Below are positions 52,501 to 62,640 of a stretch of 64,000 nucleotides of DNA, one piece after another. The DNA lies in assembly GCA_013397865.1 (NCBI GenBank), contig VZTI01004803.1, positions 3,318,139 through 3,382,138 of the forward strand, written 5' to 3'. The notes under the pieces were generated by a model. That model saw only the letters and a program-made list of their open reading frames with translations. It searched no databases and was not told the origin of the DNA. The translations under genes were made by a program, and so were the position numbers. How positions within the stretch are numbered: the first letter of the stretch is position 1; every line of letters starts with the position of its first letter. Source of the stretch: Struthidea cinerea (taxonomy: Eukaryota > Chordata > Aves > Passeriformes > Corcoracidae).

Positions 52501-55500
52501 GGAAATTTCAAATAATAATGCATATCTTCAAAGATTAGTATAAAATTTGTTTTGGGTTTCAGCAGCAAGTATTCCATACCCTTCTCCATGTAGTTTTGAT
52601 TTAGAGGGATTTTTTTGCATAGGTATAAGCTGTAAGTTCAGCTGCTTAGCATAAATTAGTCGTTTTGGATAAATTCTCTGCGAAACAAGTATTAATGAGA
52701 AGTAAGATGACCCCTTTAGATAGGCAAGGTTATAGGCAACAAAGGATCTTTTTCTGAACAAGATATGATACAAATGTCATCTAGACATCTGCCCAAGAAG
52801 AGAAAAAGTATTTTTCTTTAGTGTGATGCAATTAGTTAAAAGCTGATACAGATTCTTCTGGAGTAAAGGCCTGCTGATGATGTTTAATCTTTTAAAAAAA
52901 GGCAACAAAAAAGAGACTGCACCCCCTTCCCCAAAAAACCCCAAACCAAAGTAAAGTAAAAAACCCCTAAACCAGGGAGATTACTGTAAGTTCCAGGAAA
53001 TTATTATATGAACCAAGTCTTTTATTTTAATTTTTTTTGTTTCAGTGAACAGCACATAGGTTGTTCTAATGCTCTGAAACATTCAGGTTCTTAAATGCAG
53101 GTCAAGGCAGCTTTACTGTCATTCATCCTGTATTGGGAGGCTGACGTCTGTATGCTGTGTGGTTATATTTGATTAGCCAAATATATTAATGGCAATATAT
53201 GGGTTACAGTGGGGGAGGGAAGGGGAGACAGGAGGAGAAAGCAGCTTATCGCACCTGTTTTGTGACTTTTTAATAATGCATTAAAGAAATTCTGTTAATG
53301 ATGAAATGGAATTTTGTTAAGTAACACTGGTTGCTAGTGGAAACATTTTCTCCTGTGTTGAATGCTTTTGCAGTTATGATATTGATGGTGTGGTTGTGAA
53401 GTATTTCTTTTGCTGTCAGACTGTTACAAGTATTTTTTTCTATTTTGCTTCTCTTAGTTTAGTTTACGCTTTTTCTTTTTAATCTCCATGTATTCTCCTG
53501 CCCTGGTTTCAAACAAGACAGTGTTGGTTTTGTGGTCTTTAAGGTTTTTTTTTTTTTTTGTGTTGTTAAAAGTAGCTAAATTAGCTTGGTCTAAAACTTA
53601 TGTAAGAGTAATTTAACCCAAGAAGGATAGGAGTATTATTTCTATTTTCTTTTAGAAAATGAGGGAAGAAGAATATCTCTCTGATAAATACTGTGCAGCC
53701 TTAAAGAGATGTTGCTTCACGCCCTGCTTTTGTGCATATAACTAGCTTTACAGGACAAGGGTTTCTTAATTGGTGTTGGGAAATGTGTTAAAGTATTTTA
53801 TCACCATCAGGCTTTCCAGAATAGAAATTACTGTGTTCTGCTGCCTTTCTTCACTGCTGTTGTATCTCAGTGCATGTGAGAGTCAATATGTAGTACCTGT
53901 ACCAGAGAAAGGTTTCAACAATAATATTGCAAGTTTCCAAAGCAAGATGATTTCACAGGTCTTACACATAGGTGTCAAACTGGAATAGTAGTCCAGTAAT
54001 GTTAAATGAGTAACTTACAGGCATTTTAATTATGGAAACTTTGCATCTAAGACTATCCTAAAATAGTGGAAGAAGCTTTAGGATCTGTCTAGGAGTTCTA
54101 ATACTCCTTATTGTAGTAAGATCTAATCTTCCTATGTTTTCCATTCTCATTTAAAAAACAAACCAGTAACAGAAACTTTAGAGTTGTGTATTAAAATTTG
54201 ATTTCTTGACTTAAAGCTTTGTTCTACATTAATGGTTTTCACAGCATCTAATAAACATAAAGCATGGGAACTGGGGAATTGTTGGATGCTGCACGTTCTT
54301 TATTAGTTTATGAGCCTTTTTCATCATTATTTAATGCTAACTTAATTCTTGCATTTCCAAAGACCATTACTTTGCTCTGCATTTGATTTCCATAAACTCA
54401 GTTTTGTTATAATCTGAATACATTGATGGATTTAATATTTAAGAAGTTCACCGTATTACTGCTAGAAGGATGAAAATTCCTTCAACCTTGTGCAGGTTCC
54501 TTTAGATAGAACCTGAAAATTTCATGCTTTTTAGAGGTACATATTGATAAAAGGGGTAGTTTTTAGAATCTCCAAGGATAACAGCCATGGCAGTTGTACA
54601 GTAAAGTGTGTACATATGTATGAATTCATAGAAACGGTATATTAATTCATCTTTTTTTTGTTCATCCCTCAAATACATCTTCCCTTCTACCCTTAAACCC
54701 TTAGGCTGTCTGGCACTCCCGAAGTTGAATCTACAGTTTCTGACTCTCCATGACTACCTGCTGAGGAACTTCAATCTTTTCCGCTTGGAGTCTACCTATG
54801 AGATCAGACAGGACATCGAAGATAGTGTCAGTAGGATGAAACCATGGTAATACTTACTAACTGGTGCAAACCAGTCAGTTCACTTCTAATCAAAGTGTAT
54901 TTAAGAATCAAAAACTGATCCTGTGTGTGCACTAAATACATAGTAACATATGTGTTTAAAATTGTTACAATAGATACCATGTTTTATACTTACTCCTTCC
55001 TTCCATAAGGTGTTGCTATCCCAAGGCATGATATTTTAAGGGTTTGTGGATATGTATCCCTGTAGGTATGTTAAAGGCAGTATTTTGGATTCTAACAAAC
55101 AGCCTTTGTTGTGTTAAGATGGATGAGTTAGTTTTCCATGAGTACTAAGCCTTGGCTGATGTTACAAAATATGCAAACGTCATCAACTCTGGTTTGTGAG
55201 AGATGTTACTGAGTATTCTTGAATTTGCCATCTGCCACATTTTAATCCTCTTTAGATTTAAAGGGTTTATTTGGTGTGATATCTGTTATACTCACTAGTT
55301 GCTTTTTGTTATCTTTTTCTTCTGTCTCTGTGAGGTTTTTTTTTATAATGCTAGCATAAGTTGCCTTTGTTTTTTGAAATATGTCAGTTCATGTTATGCT
55401 TTGATTCTAAAATGCAGGATTACGTGAATCTAATTCAGTAGCACGTACAGTTAAGAATTCTACTTTTGTCTTAAAACTTACTATGTGGTAAATTTTTTCA

Positions 55501-58500
55501 TAGTTTAAAAAAGAATTTAATCTGTTATCAGATAATGACTAAAAATACTTTGGGGTTTATTTCTTAGGTTATCAGAATATGGAGGTGTGGTCTTTGGTGG
55601 ATGGGCTAGGATGGCACAACCCATTGTCTCTTTCACAGTGGTGGAGGTGGCTAAGCCCAACATTGGTGAAAACTGGCCCATGCGAGTAAGAGCAGATGTT
55701 ACAATTAATTTGAATGTCCGAGATAACATCAAAGATGAATGGGAAGGTATTTAACATTCTTTGAAATAAAGTGCTCAAAATAGATGCTCATAAAATACAT
55801 TTGGGTGTAATCTTATTTGTAAGAAGAGGGGGTTTTAATCCAAGATACAGATTTGTCAATCCTAATACACTGTTCAGAAGCCAGATACTCAAATTCCAAG
55901 TTTAAGAAGTTTATATTTTCCTAAAGTGAAGATTGAAATTATTAAAGTACTTAGATGTTCATTGGGAACAGAATGTTTATTCCTTCAGACTGATGTCATT
56001 CAGTGACCAAGTATAAAATTCTGTCCTTTACAGGGACTGTGGAAAGTTAACTTAGCATTTTAAATAATGTGTATGCTAAAAATGTCATATTGAAAAGTAT
56101 GGGGAATGTGATATCTGTGTCATACACAAGTGGAGAGGAGTGATTTGTATTTAATTCAAACCAGTGCATTTTAGTAGTTTTCAGTATGTTTGAATGTTAC
56201 GAAGTGCTGACTGTACCAAATACTGTTTCTTATAAGTATCCACAGGCAACACTTCTTTTGCTGGGGATTTGAACTTTAGTTGACCGTGTTGGCAAGTGAC
56301 ATAGAAGCATGCACTTGTATTATCAGTAAATGTCACTCCTTTCTCTTTTGTTGGAGAAACCTGATAAATGTGCTGGAGCTGCGTAGTGTGATTACAGGTC
56401 ACATAGCACAGATGCTAAAGCTGGACTGTGTGATAAATGAGCAGATACAAGTTTGGGACTGTAGATTTCTGTTAAAGTAGAAAATCTAGGAGGGTGGCAG
56501 AGAATTCACTGTACTGAAGGTATCTATATAGTGGTGCACCTAGCTTTTTAAATACTAAAAGAGTCTCTGCGATTTAAAAAAAAAATGTTTTGACTAAATC
56601 AAAACTGAGATGAAGAATTCATGAATGATTGCCTGACATAATAGGATCTTGGTGAAACTGCCTTCTGTTGGATAATACCTGGTGCATAATGAGAAATTAC
56701 TTGTCTCATGAAAAATACAGCATGTTTTCTGAATTTTGAAGGTGTCTTAGATCTCTGAAAATCTGAAGCTATACTGGGGAAAAGGTTTAAAGTTCAGAAT
56801 TATGTTAGTGAACTGGAGAAGCAGCATTTTAAAAGTAGGATGTAGTTCAACAGGGATGATTATTAAGCAAGAACAAGTCACTGTACAAATGCATGTTGGG
56901 GGAATAACTTAACTGGCAGTACCTCTGCAGAATGGAAAGATCAGAGGTCATCATTGCTCCCAAGTGAATGTGACTCCCCAACATTGTGTTAGTGCTGAGG
57001 GGAAAAAAAAAAACCTCAAGTTATATTGGAATTTATAAACAGGAATGTAACACAGTAAACAAGTAACTTTTACCCTATTAAACAGATAACTTGGTTTAGG
57101 ATTTTGTGCCCAGTTCTAGGCACTGCACTTTACTTGTTGTAAAAAAAAAGAAAAAAATGAATTGGAGGTTTGTCCAGAAGAAGTCAATGAGAATGAGAGA
57201 TTAATGCCAGACTTCTTTAGAGATGATTGAAAATAACTAGGTTGTGTAACTGGAGTAGGATTATGGGGAGAAGAATAATCTTGAAGTAAATGTGTTTGTT
57301 CTTATGAAAAAAACGTTTAATTTCTACTTTTTATATTTGGTATTACATCACAATGGCCTATGGTTCTGTATTCTCTAAGTTCAAGGCATATTTTGAAACA
57401 AAGCAAATCATACTCTATCCAGGTGGGGTTTTATTTAAAAGAAATTTTGGTGCATTCTGTTGTATATATGTTACGGAATTGATAAGGAAAATGCCATTCA
57501 GTCAAAATCACTGACTGTTCCTTTTGGGGATCAGGTCTGCGGAAGCACGACGTCTGCTTTTTGATTACGGTGCGTCCCATGCAACCCTATGGCACCAAGT
57601 TTGACCGACGACAGCCTTTTGTTGAGCAGACTGGCCTGGTGTATGTCAGAGGCTGTGAAATTCAGGGCATGTTGGACGAGAAAGGGCGTGTTATTGAAGA
57701 AGGTATGATATGCCAAAACTTGTTCAAAAGATTTATCTTTTTTTTCTCTCTCTATTTTTTATTTTTAATAGCCTAACTGATAATTTTCCTCTCTTTTAAG
57801 CAATGCTCATTGAATTAGATACATACTTGGAAAATACCAAATCAGTTCCATAACCAGCCTGAGAAAGGTTTAGTTTCCTCTGGTAAAATCTCATGTAGCT
57901 ACATTAATTACATAAAGCCAGTATGTTGGGTTAAGGAATAAAATAGATTCTATTCAAAAACTATTAGAATAATGCAATGAAGATGTTTCTATTGCTATGC
58001 AAAAATTAGTTTTATTGTATGAATTTGTCTAAATTTCATTTGAGGAACAATTATGGATCATTTGTTTGAATGAGTGACTCAGTTTGCTTTTGGCACTGAG
58101 TCAAATTCTAATCCTGCTATTTCATTATGGGCAGGACCTGAACCCAAACCAAGACTTAAAGGTGATTGCAGAACATACAGAGTATTTCTGGACCCAAACC
58201 AGTATCAGCAGGACATGACCAATACAATACAAAATGGAGCAGAAGATGTTTATGAGACATTTAATATAATAATGAGAAGAAAACCGAAAGAAAACAATTT
58301 CAAGGTAAGGTACTTGCTCCTTGACTCTTAGGTAAGAGTATGTCTGAATATGCTGTCATTACTGAGACTTTTTTATTTTAGGTGCATGTAGTTAGGCTTT
58401 TTAGGTGGCACAGTTTAGACTTTCCCTTTAGGAACCTAGAGCATATCACCTGGCGATAACTTTCACCTGCAGATAACTCTTAAACTGAAAATCAGAACAC

Positions 58501-61500
58501 TGCTAATTTGCTTGAGTACATAATAAAACATTAGTTTATAATTTCCATCTTCTAACAGGAAGCCTACAGATTTGGACTTTTGGGTTAAGGGAGTGCATGG
58601 AGTGTTTTTGTTATCTAGTGTAATAGTGAACTGTAAGAAGAGGAATAACCAGTCAAAATGTGAAAATCAGAGGAACCTATTAGCTTTTGGGAGGGTCACT
58701 GGATCAATTTCTTATTGGGCATGGGAGTGTGTCAGATCGAGAGCAGCCCATCTGGGAAGCTCTTGGAGGTTCCGGTGGATGACAAGCTTGACATGAGCCA
58801 ACAGTGTGCACTCACAGCCCAGAAATCCAGCTGCATCCTGGTCTGCATCAAAAGCGGGGTGCCCAAGAGGTCACAGGAGATGCTTCTTCCCCTCTTACTC
58901 TGCTCTGGTAAGACCTCACCTGGAGTTCTGCATCCAGCTCTGGGCTCCCCTACACAAGAAGGACCTGTTGGAGCGAGTCCAGAGGAGGGACATAAAGATG
59001 ATCAGAGGGATGGAGCACCTCTCCTGTGAGGAAAGCGTGAGAAAGTTGGAGTTGTTTAGCCTGGAGAAGAGAAGGCTACAGGGAGATCTGACTGCACCCT
59101 TTTAATAAGGAGGCTTATAAGAAAGATGAGGACAAGCTTTCTAATAGTGATAGTACAAGGGGTAATGTTTATAAACTAAAAGATGGTAGATGCAGACTAG
59201 ATATAATAAAGAAATATTTTGTGATGAGGGTGGTGAAACGCTGGAACAGGTTGCCCAGAGAGGTGGTAGATGCCCCATCCCTGGCAATTTTCAAGGTCAG
59301 ATTGGACAGGGCTCTGAGAAACCTGGTCTGGTTGAAGATGGCCCTGCTCATTGCAGGGTGTGTGGACTCCATGAGCTTTAAAGGTTCCTTTCAGCCAAAA
59401 CCATTATACGATTCAGCCTCAACAGTGCTGAGCAGAGAAGAAGGAGCCACTTCCCTTGACCCGCTGGGCGAATTCTTGCTGTAGCACAAGCACTACTGTT
59501 GGCCTTTTTCAGTGTGAGGGTGCATAATTTTGTACACCTAAAATATTTCTTACTCAGTTTCTTTGCTCTTTAGACTTGTGAATCTTTAATGTTCCTTGAA
59601 TTTTCCATTATGAAAATGCAGCATGAATGAAAAACTACTTTTCTTTTGCTGCCTTAAAACCATGCACTACATAATTGAAGTGATTTTAATTTTAAAGGAT
59701 TCTGTAGCAAGTTCTGTGTAAATGGATAAAGAGGTAGGCAGGAAGACTTGGATGTTTTTTTTCTTTCTGTATCTAGAAAGATAGCCCTGGTGTGGAGCAG
59801 TAGCTTGCAGACCATTGTGGTGCCATCCACCTGTGGGTTGGTATACTGAAAGTACTTCACAGAGAGTCCTTTATAGATACATTAAAAAGAACCACCACAG
59901 ATTGCTTATGTTGTGTGTCTGTTGCAGGTTCTTTTCACACTATAAATACAAATTCCCTCTGCCAAAGCCTCCCGGTGAGCAAGCATGTAGACATGTTTTC
60001 TCATTCACATATGTATGCACTTCTGTGTAGCAAGAGGGAAAGTCCTGCAGTAAATGCTTAAGTTTGCTCAGCATTGCTGTTAAATGTTACTGTAGCTTTC
60101 AAGTTTGTACTGTTTTCTTGCAGTTAATTTACAGGCAAATCCCAATGCAAACCATTCTATGTTGGCATTTACGAAAGTCTCATTCATTCATTTTTCAAGA
60201 CAATCTAAGGTATTTCCACTTTTATCACTTTGCTACCAGTTTACGTGCATGCATTCCATGTCATTTGCAAACCTTTCTAACTTCAGCTGGATGAAAGAAA
60301 ACAAGATGATGCTGTGATTAGTGTAGACAGTGTATGGAGCAGATAGAAGGCAGCTTGAAGTTTAAAGCTGAGTTTGTAGGAGAGAATACAAGAGAACTCT
60401 TGTGCAGTCCTTGTAAATTTAGCAGATGAGACAGCAGAGAAAGTGCGAGTGCGATGTGTTTGCTGGAGGTGACACCACTGTGTCACTACAATTGGTCAGC
60501 AATGTTAGTTCTTACAAGAGCAAATCTTACTATTTTTACATGCATAGAAATTACTTTTTGAAAAGATGAAACAAAGTTCTTGTGATGTAGAAGCAGTGCA
60601 TTAGCTGTTAGGAGCATATTTCTTGCTTCCTCTTAGAAACTGATCACTAGAACTACTACCTGAAAAAGTGACATTGTCTGATTTCTTTGTGCTTTTCTTA
60701 GCACAAACATATTATGCTGTGCTTAATACATGTTTAAGCCAGAAGTACTTGTTCTATAGTTGCAACAAAAATATAAAAATTCTTAGTTAATATGGGACTC
60801 GTCCATCCATGTATCTCAGGACCTTCAGGCTTCAGAAGTGCTAAGATGCCTTCAACTTGGTAGCTTTACAGGGCTGTCACAGAGCCGCAGCATGATTGTG
60901 ATTGGAAGGAACAGATTCAGAAAATGGTTGAGGTTAGAGGGACCTCTGGAGATGATTTAGTCCAAGGCCTGTTTAAAGCAGAGTCAGGTAGAGCAAGTTA
61001 CTCAAGATCTTGTGACTTTGTACAGTTGGAATTGGATATGTCCAGTGATGGAGTTTACATAACCAGTCTGGACAGTCTGTTACTGTGTTATATTACTGCT
61101 GCAGTAAAAACATTCTGATGCATTTAGGTGGAATTTCCTGTATCTCAGTTTGTGTCCATTGCCCCTTGTCCTTTCACAGGGCACTACTGAGTCTCGTTCC
61201 ACTGACCTTACTTCCTCCCGTTATGTTTTTTTAATACAAATCGATACAATTCTCCACTGCCCCTTGAGATTTGTGTTCTTGAGGCTAAACAATCCCAACT
61301 CTCTCAGCCTCTCATACAACAGATTCTCCAATCCCTTAATCATTTTAGTGGCTCTTTGCTGGACTCATTCCAGTATGTCTGCCTCTTGTCCTGAGGAGGC
61401 CAGCACTGGACACAGCACTCCAGATGTGGTCTCACCAATGCTGATAGTGGGGAAGAATCAGGTCCTTAATAGAGGTTGACTAAGCAGGGATGATGATCAC

Positions 61501-62640
61501 ATTGCCTGATTCCTTGAATGATACAACACAAGCAAGAAAAGGACAGAGAATCCTACCCTTTGGAGATTTATATATATATATATATTTACCTATGTAAATA
61601 TAGATTATCAGAATAAAATTCTGTGCTTTTGATTTGACTATTCTTTTACAAGATTGGTATTTGGAAGTTCTGTGTTATATTCTGGTGTGGACTGAAGATG
61701 TACTGTTTGCCATCCATTTGTATCCATGTTTGGTGGCGTGCTAAGTCAGAGGATCTGGAAATCAGTGCAGGTCTGGTATCCTGTGTGTTCCTGCTGCTGC
61801 TGAAGAGCAGATACATGGTGTCCAAATGCCAAGCTTCAAGTGAGATGGTTGTTGAAGACTTGCCACTAAAGTAGCCCTTTAACAGGAAGGTTAAAGTTCA
61901 TCTACCTCTAGGTTAAAAAGCACACCCTCTGTGCTCGTCTAGGGTCTGAGGCATTGATGTTTTCATAAAAGGGGGAAGAAGAGAAAACTGGCATAACCAC
62001 AGATTATTAGATAAATTAATTTGTGGGTGAAGAGCAAATGCTTGAAGGGAAGCTTAAGCTGACTGCAGGGAATAAATTTATAGGCATGTAAGAGGAAACC
62101 TTAAACTGCACGAGGGTCTTCTATGTGTTTTTCCCCTGCTGTGAGTGTTCTGGAATGAAAACTTTATTGACGATTGGTCATCTTTACTAGCTCTTAATTT
62201 AAGACTTCTGTGCTTTGATACTGGTGTTTTGTTGCATATGTACACTGTCTATATATTGACTCACTCTAACCAAACACTGTCAATTAAAGAGTTGTATTCT
62301 ATCATCTTAAAACAGATTTGATTGATCTTCAGTATGATTTTTACTTGGTAAAAAGTCAGTTTCTTCAATCCTATTTTTCTGGTTTTTCTTACTTACAGGC
62401 TCTTCTGGAGACTATTAGGAATTTGATGAACACAGATTGTGTGGTTCCTGACTGGCTACATGACATCATTCTTGGATATGGAGACCCAAGTAGTGCACAC
62501 TATTCAAAAATGCCGAATCAGATTGCAACTCTGGATTTTAATGACACTTTCCTGTCCATTGATCACTTAAAAGCTAGCTTTCCTGGATACAATGTTAAAG
62601 TCACTGTTGACAATCTTGATCTGCATGTACCCCCCTTCAG
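34320..62640 (+). CDS. AQR: RNA helicase aquarius, 5' half (exons 1-20)
   Basis: AQR (IBP160) is a spliceosomal SF1-type RNA helicase. It binds intron RNA upstream of the branch point within the intron-binding complex and is linked to snoRNP assembly and R-loop control. Recognition rests on near-identity to remembered human AQR over twenty exons with consistent phases. Together they encode about 758 residues, ending at VPPFR; the human protein is about 1,485. The part present covers the N-terminal ARM-repeat-like domain (to about 420) and then the beta-barrel and stalk region. The RecA helicase domains and Walker motifs lie outside the window. All introns are GT-AG. Sizes in order: 916, 821, 1008, 2302, 1299, 1606, 481, 631, 1184, 1909, 1464, 768, 702, 1052, 2866, 721, 1788, 432 and 4094 bases; intron 20 exceeds 1.3 kb. 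Exon 1 carries an N that upsets the frame. The N-terminus is about 11 residues longer than human. Confidence 0.97.
34770..34808. repeat. Polypyrimidine T-rich tract
   Basis: Almost uninterrupted T with scattered C in AQR intron 1. Confidence 0.9.
35345..35401 (+). CDS. AQR: AQR exon 2 (residues 37-55)
   Basis: It encodes [19 protein letters not shown] (human LACKYWAPHIKKKSPFDIK). It is 57 bases, phase 0 at both ends, with a long T-rich acceptor tract and donor AAG|gtaatt. Confidence 0.95.
36223..36263 (+). CDS. AQR: AQR exon 3 (residues 56-69)
   Basis: It encodes [13 protein letters not shown] plus two bases of the next Lys codon (human VIEDIYEKEIVKS). It is 41 bases, with acceptor ccatag and donor gtaagt. 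The split codon is completed by exon 4. Confidence 0.93.
37272..37307 (+). CDS. AQR: AQR exon 4 (residues 69-81)
   Basis: A 36-base microexon-sized exon encoding [11 protein letters not shown] between two split codons (human [11 protein letters not shown]). Acceptor ttttcag, donor gtaagc. Confidence 0.93.
38727..38752. repeat. Inverted repeat with 11-base perfect arms
   Basis: The arms CTTAGACCCTC and GAGGGTCTAAG are perfectly complementary, separated by TCAT, within AQR intron 4. It could form a stable hairpin in DNA or in pre-mRNA. No surrounding element was recognised. Confidence 0.9.
39610..39730 (+). CDS. AQR: AQR exon 5 (residues 81-121)
   Basis: It encodes [20 protein letters not shown] and onward to NVPAWE, apparently identical to human over about 40 residues. 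Exon length is 121 bases. Acceptor cttcacag, donor GAG|gtaact. Confidence 0.97.
41030..41170 (+). CDS. AQR: AQR exon 6 (residues 122-168)
   Basis: It encodes [14 protein letters not shown] through [19 protein letters not shown] (human IFKKKPDHFPFFFK and the same ending). It is 47 codons, phase 0 at both ends. Donor gtatgt. Confidence 0.96.
42777..42845 (+). CDS. AQR: AQR exon 7 (residues 169-191)
   Basis: It encodes [19 protein letters not shown] followed by ALQP (human has S for the G, and GLQL at the end). It is 23 codons. Acceptor taacag, donor gtaagc. Confidence 0.95.
43327..43427 (+). CDS. AQR: AQR exon 8 (residues 192-225)
   Basis: It encodes [20 protein letters not shown] and [13 protein letters not shown], plus two bases of a Gln codon. 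Human differs mainly near the 3' end (EKMDPEAREQ). Acceptor tttcag, donor gtatgt. Confidence 0.94.
44059..44135 (+). CDS. AQR: AQR exon 9 (residues 225-251)
   Basis: It encodes [20 protein letters not shown] then SIPIS, between split codons. The human sequence is nearly the same. Acceptor attttag, donor gtaact. Confidence 0.95.
45320..45384 (+). CDS. AQR: AQR exon 10 (residues 251-272)
   Basis: It encodes [20 protein letters not shown] ending in E (human [20 protein letters not shown]). It is 65 bases, completing the Gly codon split with exon 9. Donor gtaagt. Confidence 0.95.
47294..47410 (+). CDS. AQR: AQR exon 11 (residues 273-311)
   Basis: It encodes [20 protein letters not shown] and continues [19 protein letters not shown] (human HCYLSNLVRREEDGHLFSQ). 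It is 39 codons, phase 0 at both ends. Donor gtgaga. Confidence 0.96.
47591..48135 (-). mobile_element. CR1 LINE 3' end (antisense) in AQR intron 11
   Basis: It starts with a diverged inverted CR1 terminus ('catggaatcttaggatggct'), then 'gatggggcatccgcagtctc', 'cagttccagtgcctcaccac' and 'ctccaggtgaggtctcacaa'. It is 5'-truncated, with similarity fading after about 48,135. It is antisense to AQR. Confidence 0.92.
48875..48988 (+). CDS. AQR: AQR exon 12 (residues 312-349)
   Basis: It encodes [20 protein letters not shown] and continues [18 protein letters not shown], apparently identical to human. It is 38 codons. Acceptor gtctcag, donor gtaaat. Confidence 0.97.
49757..49860 (+). CDS. AQR: AQR exon 13 (residues 350-384)
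   Basis: It encodes [20 protein letters not shown] and [14 protein letters not shown] plus a split Ser codon (human ...VDTRESLVKFFGPL). Acceptor ttgtag, donor gtaagt. Confidence 0.96.
50563..50665 (+). CDS. AQR: AQR exon 14 (residues 384-418), GC-rich
   Basis: It encodes [20 protein letters not shown] then [14 protein letters not shown] (human [34 protein letters not shown]). About 62% of the 103 bases are G or C, far above the neighbouring exons, and the [10 protein letters not shown] stretch is the most changed. The donor gtaaaa is weak. Confidence 0.95.
51718..51838 (+). CDS. AQR: AQR exon 15 (residues 419-459)
   Basis: It encodes [20 protein letters not shown] and [20 protein letters not shown], matching human over the whole exon as I recall it. 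Acceptor ctttag, donor gtaaga. Confidence 0.97.
51839..54704 (+). other. AQR: AQR intron 15
   Basis: A 2.9-kb intron without recognisable repeats beyond poly-T/poly-A runs (for example a T run near 53,545) and a CCCC/AAAA-rich stretch at 52,918-52,975. I see no nested gene. Confidence 0.6.
54705..54846 (+). CDS. AQR: AQR exon 16 (residues 459-506)
   Basis: It encodes [20 protein letters not shown] and continues [20 protein letters not shown] to VSRMKP plus a split Trp codon, apparently identical to human. Acceptor cccttag, donor gtaata. Confidence 0.97.
55568..55746 (+). CDS. AQR: AQR exon 17 (residues 506-566)
   Basis: It encodes [40 protein letters not shown] and [19 protein letters not shown]. 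Human differs at a few sites (Q for the first L, T for M). Donor gtattt is weak. Confidence 0.97.
57535..57702 (+). CDS. AQR: AQR exon 18 (residues 566-622)
   Basis: It encodes [40 protein letters not shown] and [15 protein letters not shown] (human ...RPTKPYGT, FDRRRPFIEQVG...). Acceptor gatcag, donor gtatga. Confidence 0.97.
58135..58304 (+). CDS. AQR: AQR exon 19 (residues 622-678)
   Basis: It encodes [40 protein letters not shown] and [17 protein letters not shown]. Human differs mainly early (EPRPNLRGESRTFR). Acceptor gggcag, donor gtaagg. Confidence 0.97.
58715..59414 (+). mobile_element. CR1 LINE 3' region with ORF2 C-terminal relic, in AQR intron 19
   Basis: About 700 bases of sense CR1: the end of the ORF2 reverse-transcriptase protein ('[20 protein letters not shown]', '[15 protein letters not shown]', '[15 protein letters not shown]' in the frame ending near 59,105), then the 3'UTR ('ctggaacaggttgcccagag', 'gatgccccatccctggcaat') and the terminus near 'ccattatacgattc'. 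The coding part is 5'-truncated and the frame is broken upstream. It is inactive and in the same orientation as AQR. Confidence 0.95.
60900..61470 (-). mobile_element. CR1 LINE 3' fragment (antisense), in AQR intron 19
   Basis: It begins at a diverged inverted terminus ('ggttagagggacctctggag'), followed by 'ccccttgtcctttcacaggg', 'gaggctaaacaatcccaact', 'gctggactcattccagtatg' and 'ctccagatgtggtctcacca'. It is older than the sense CR1 copy 1.5 kb upstream. Confidence 0.9.
61568..61586. repeat. (TA)n microsatellite
   Basis: About nine TA units in AQR intron 19, shortly after the antisense CR1 fragment. Confidence 0.9.
62399..62640 (+). CDS. AQR: AQR exon 20 (residues 679-758), last in window
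   Basis: It encodes [60 protein letters not shown] and [20 protein letters not shown], ending in a split Arg codon. Human is near identical except VTVEDPALQIPPF at the end. Acceptor cttacag, donor gtaatc. The next exon (ITFPVRSGKGKK in human) is not found before 64,000. Confidence 0.97.

Noticed and set aside
58715..59029. Frame of 104 codons overlapping the CR1 in intron 19
   Set aside because: It is an out-of-frame reading of the CR1 element. The real relic is the ORF2 C-terminus in the adjacent frame.
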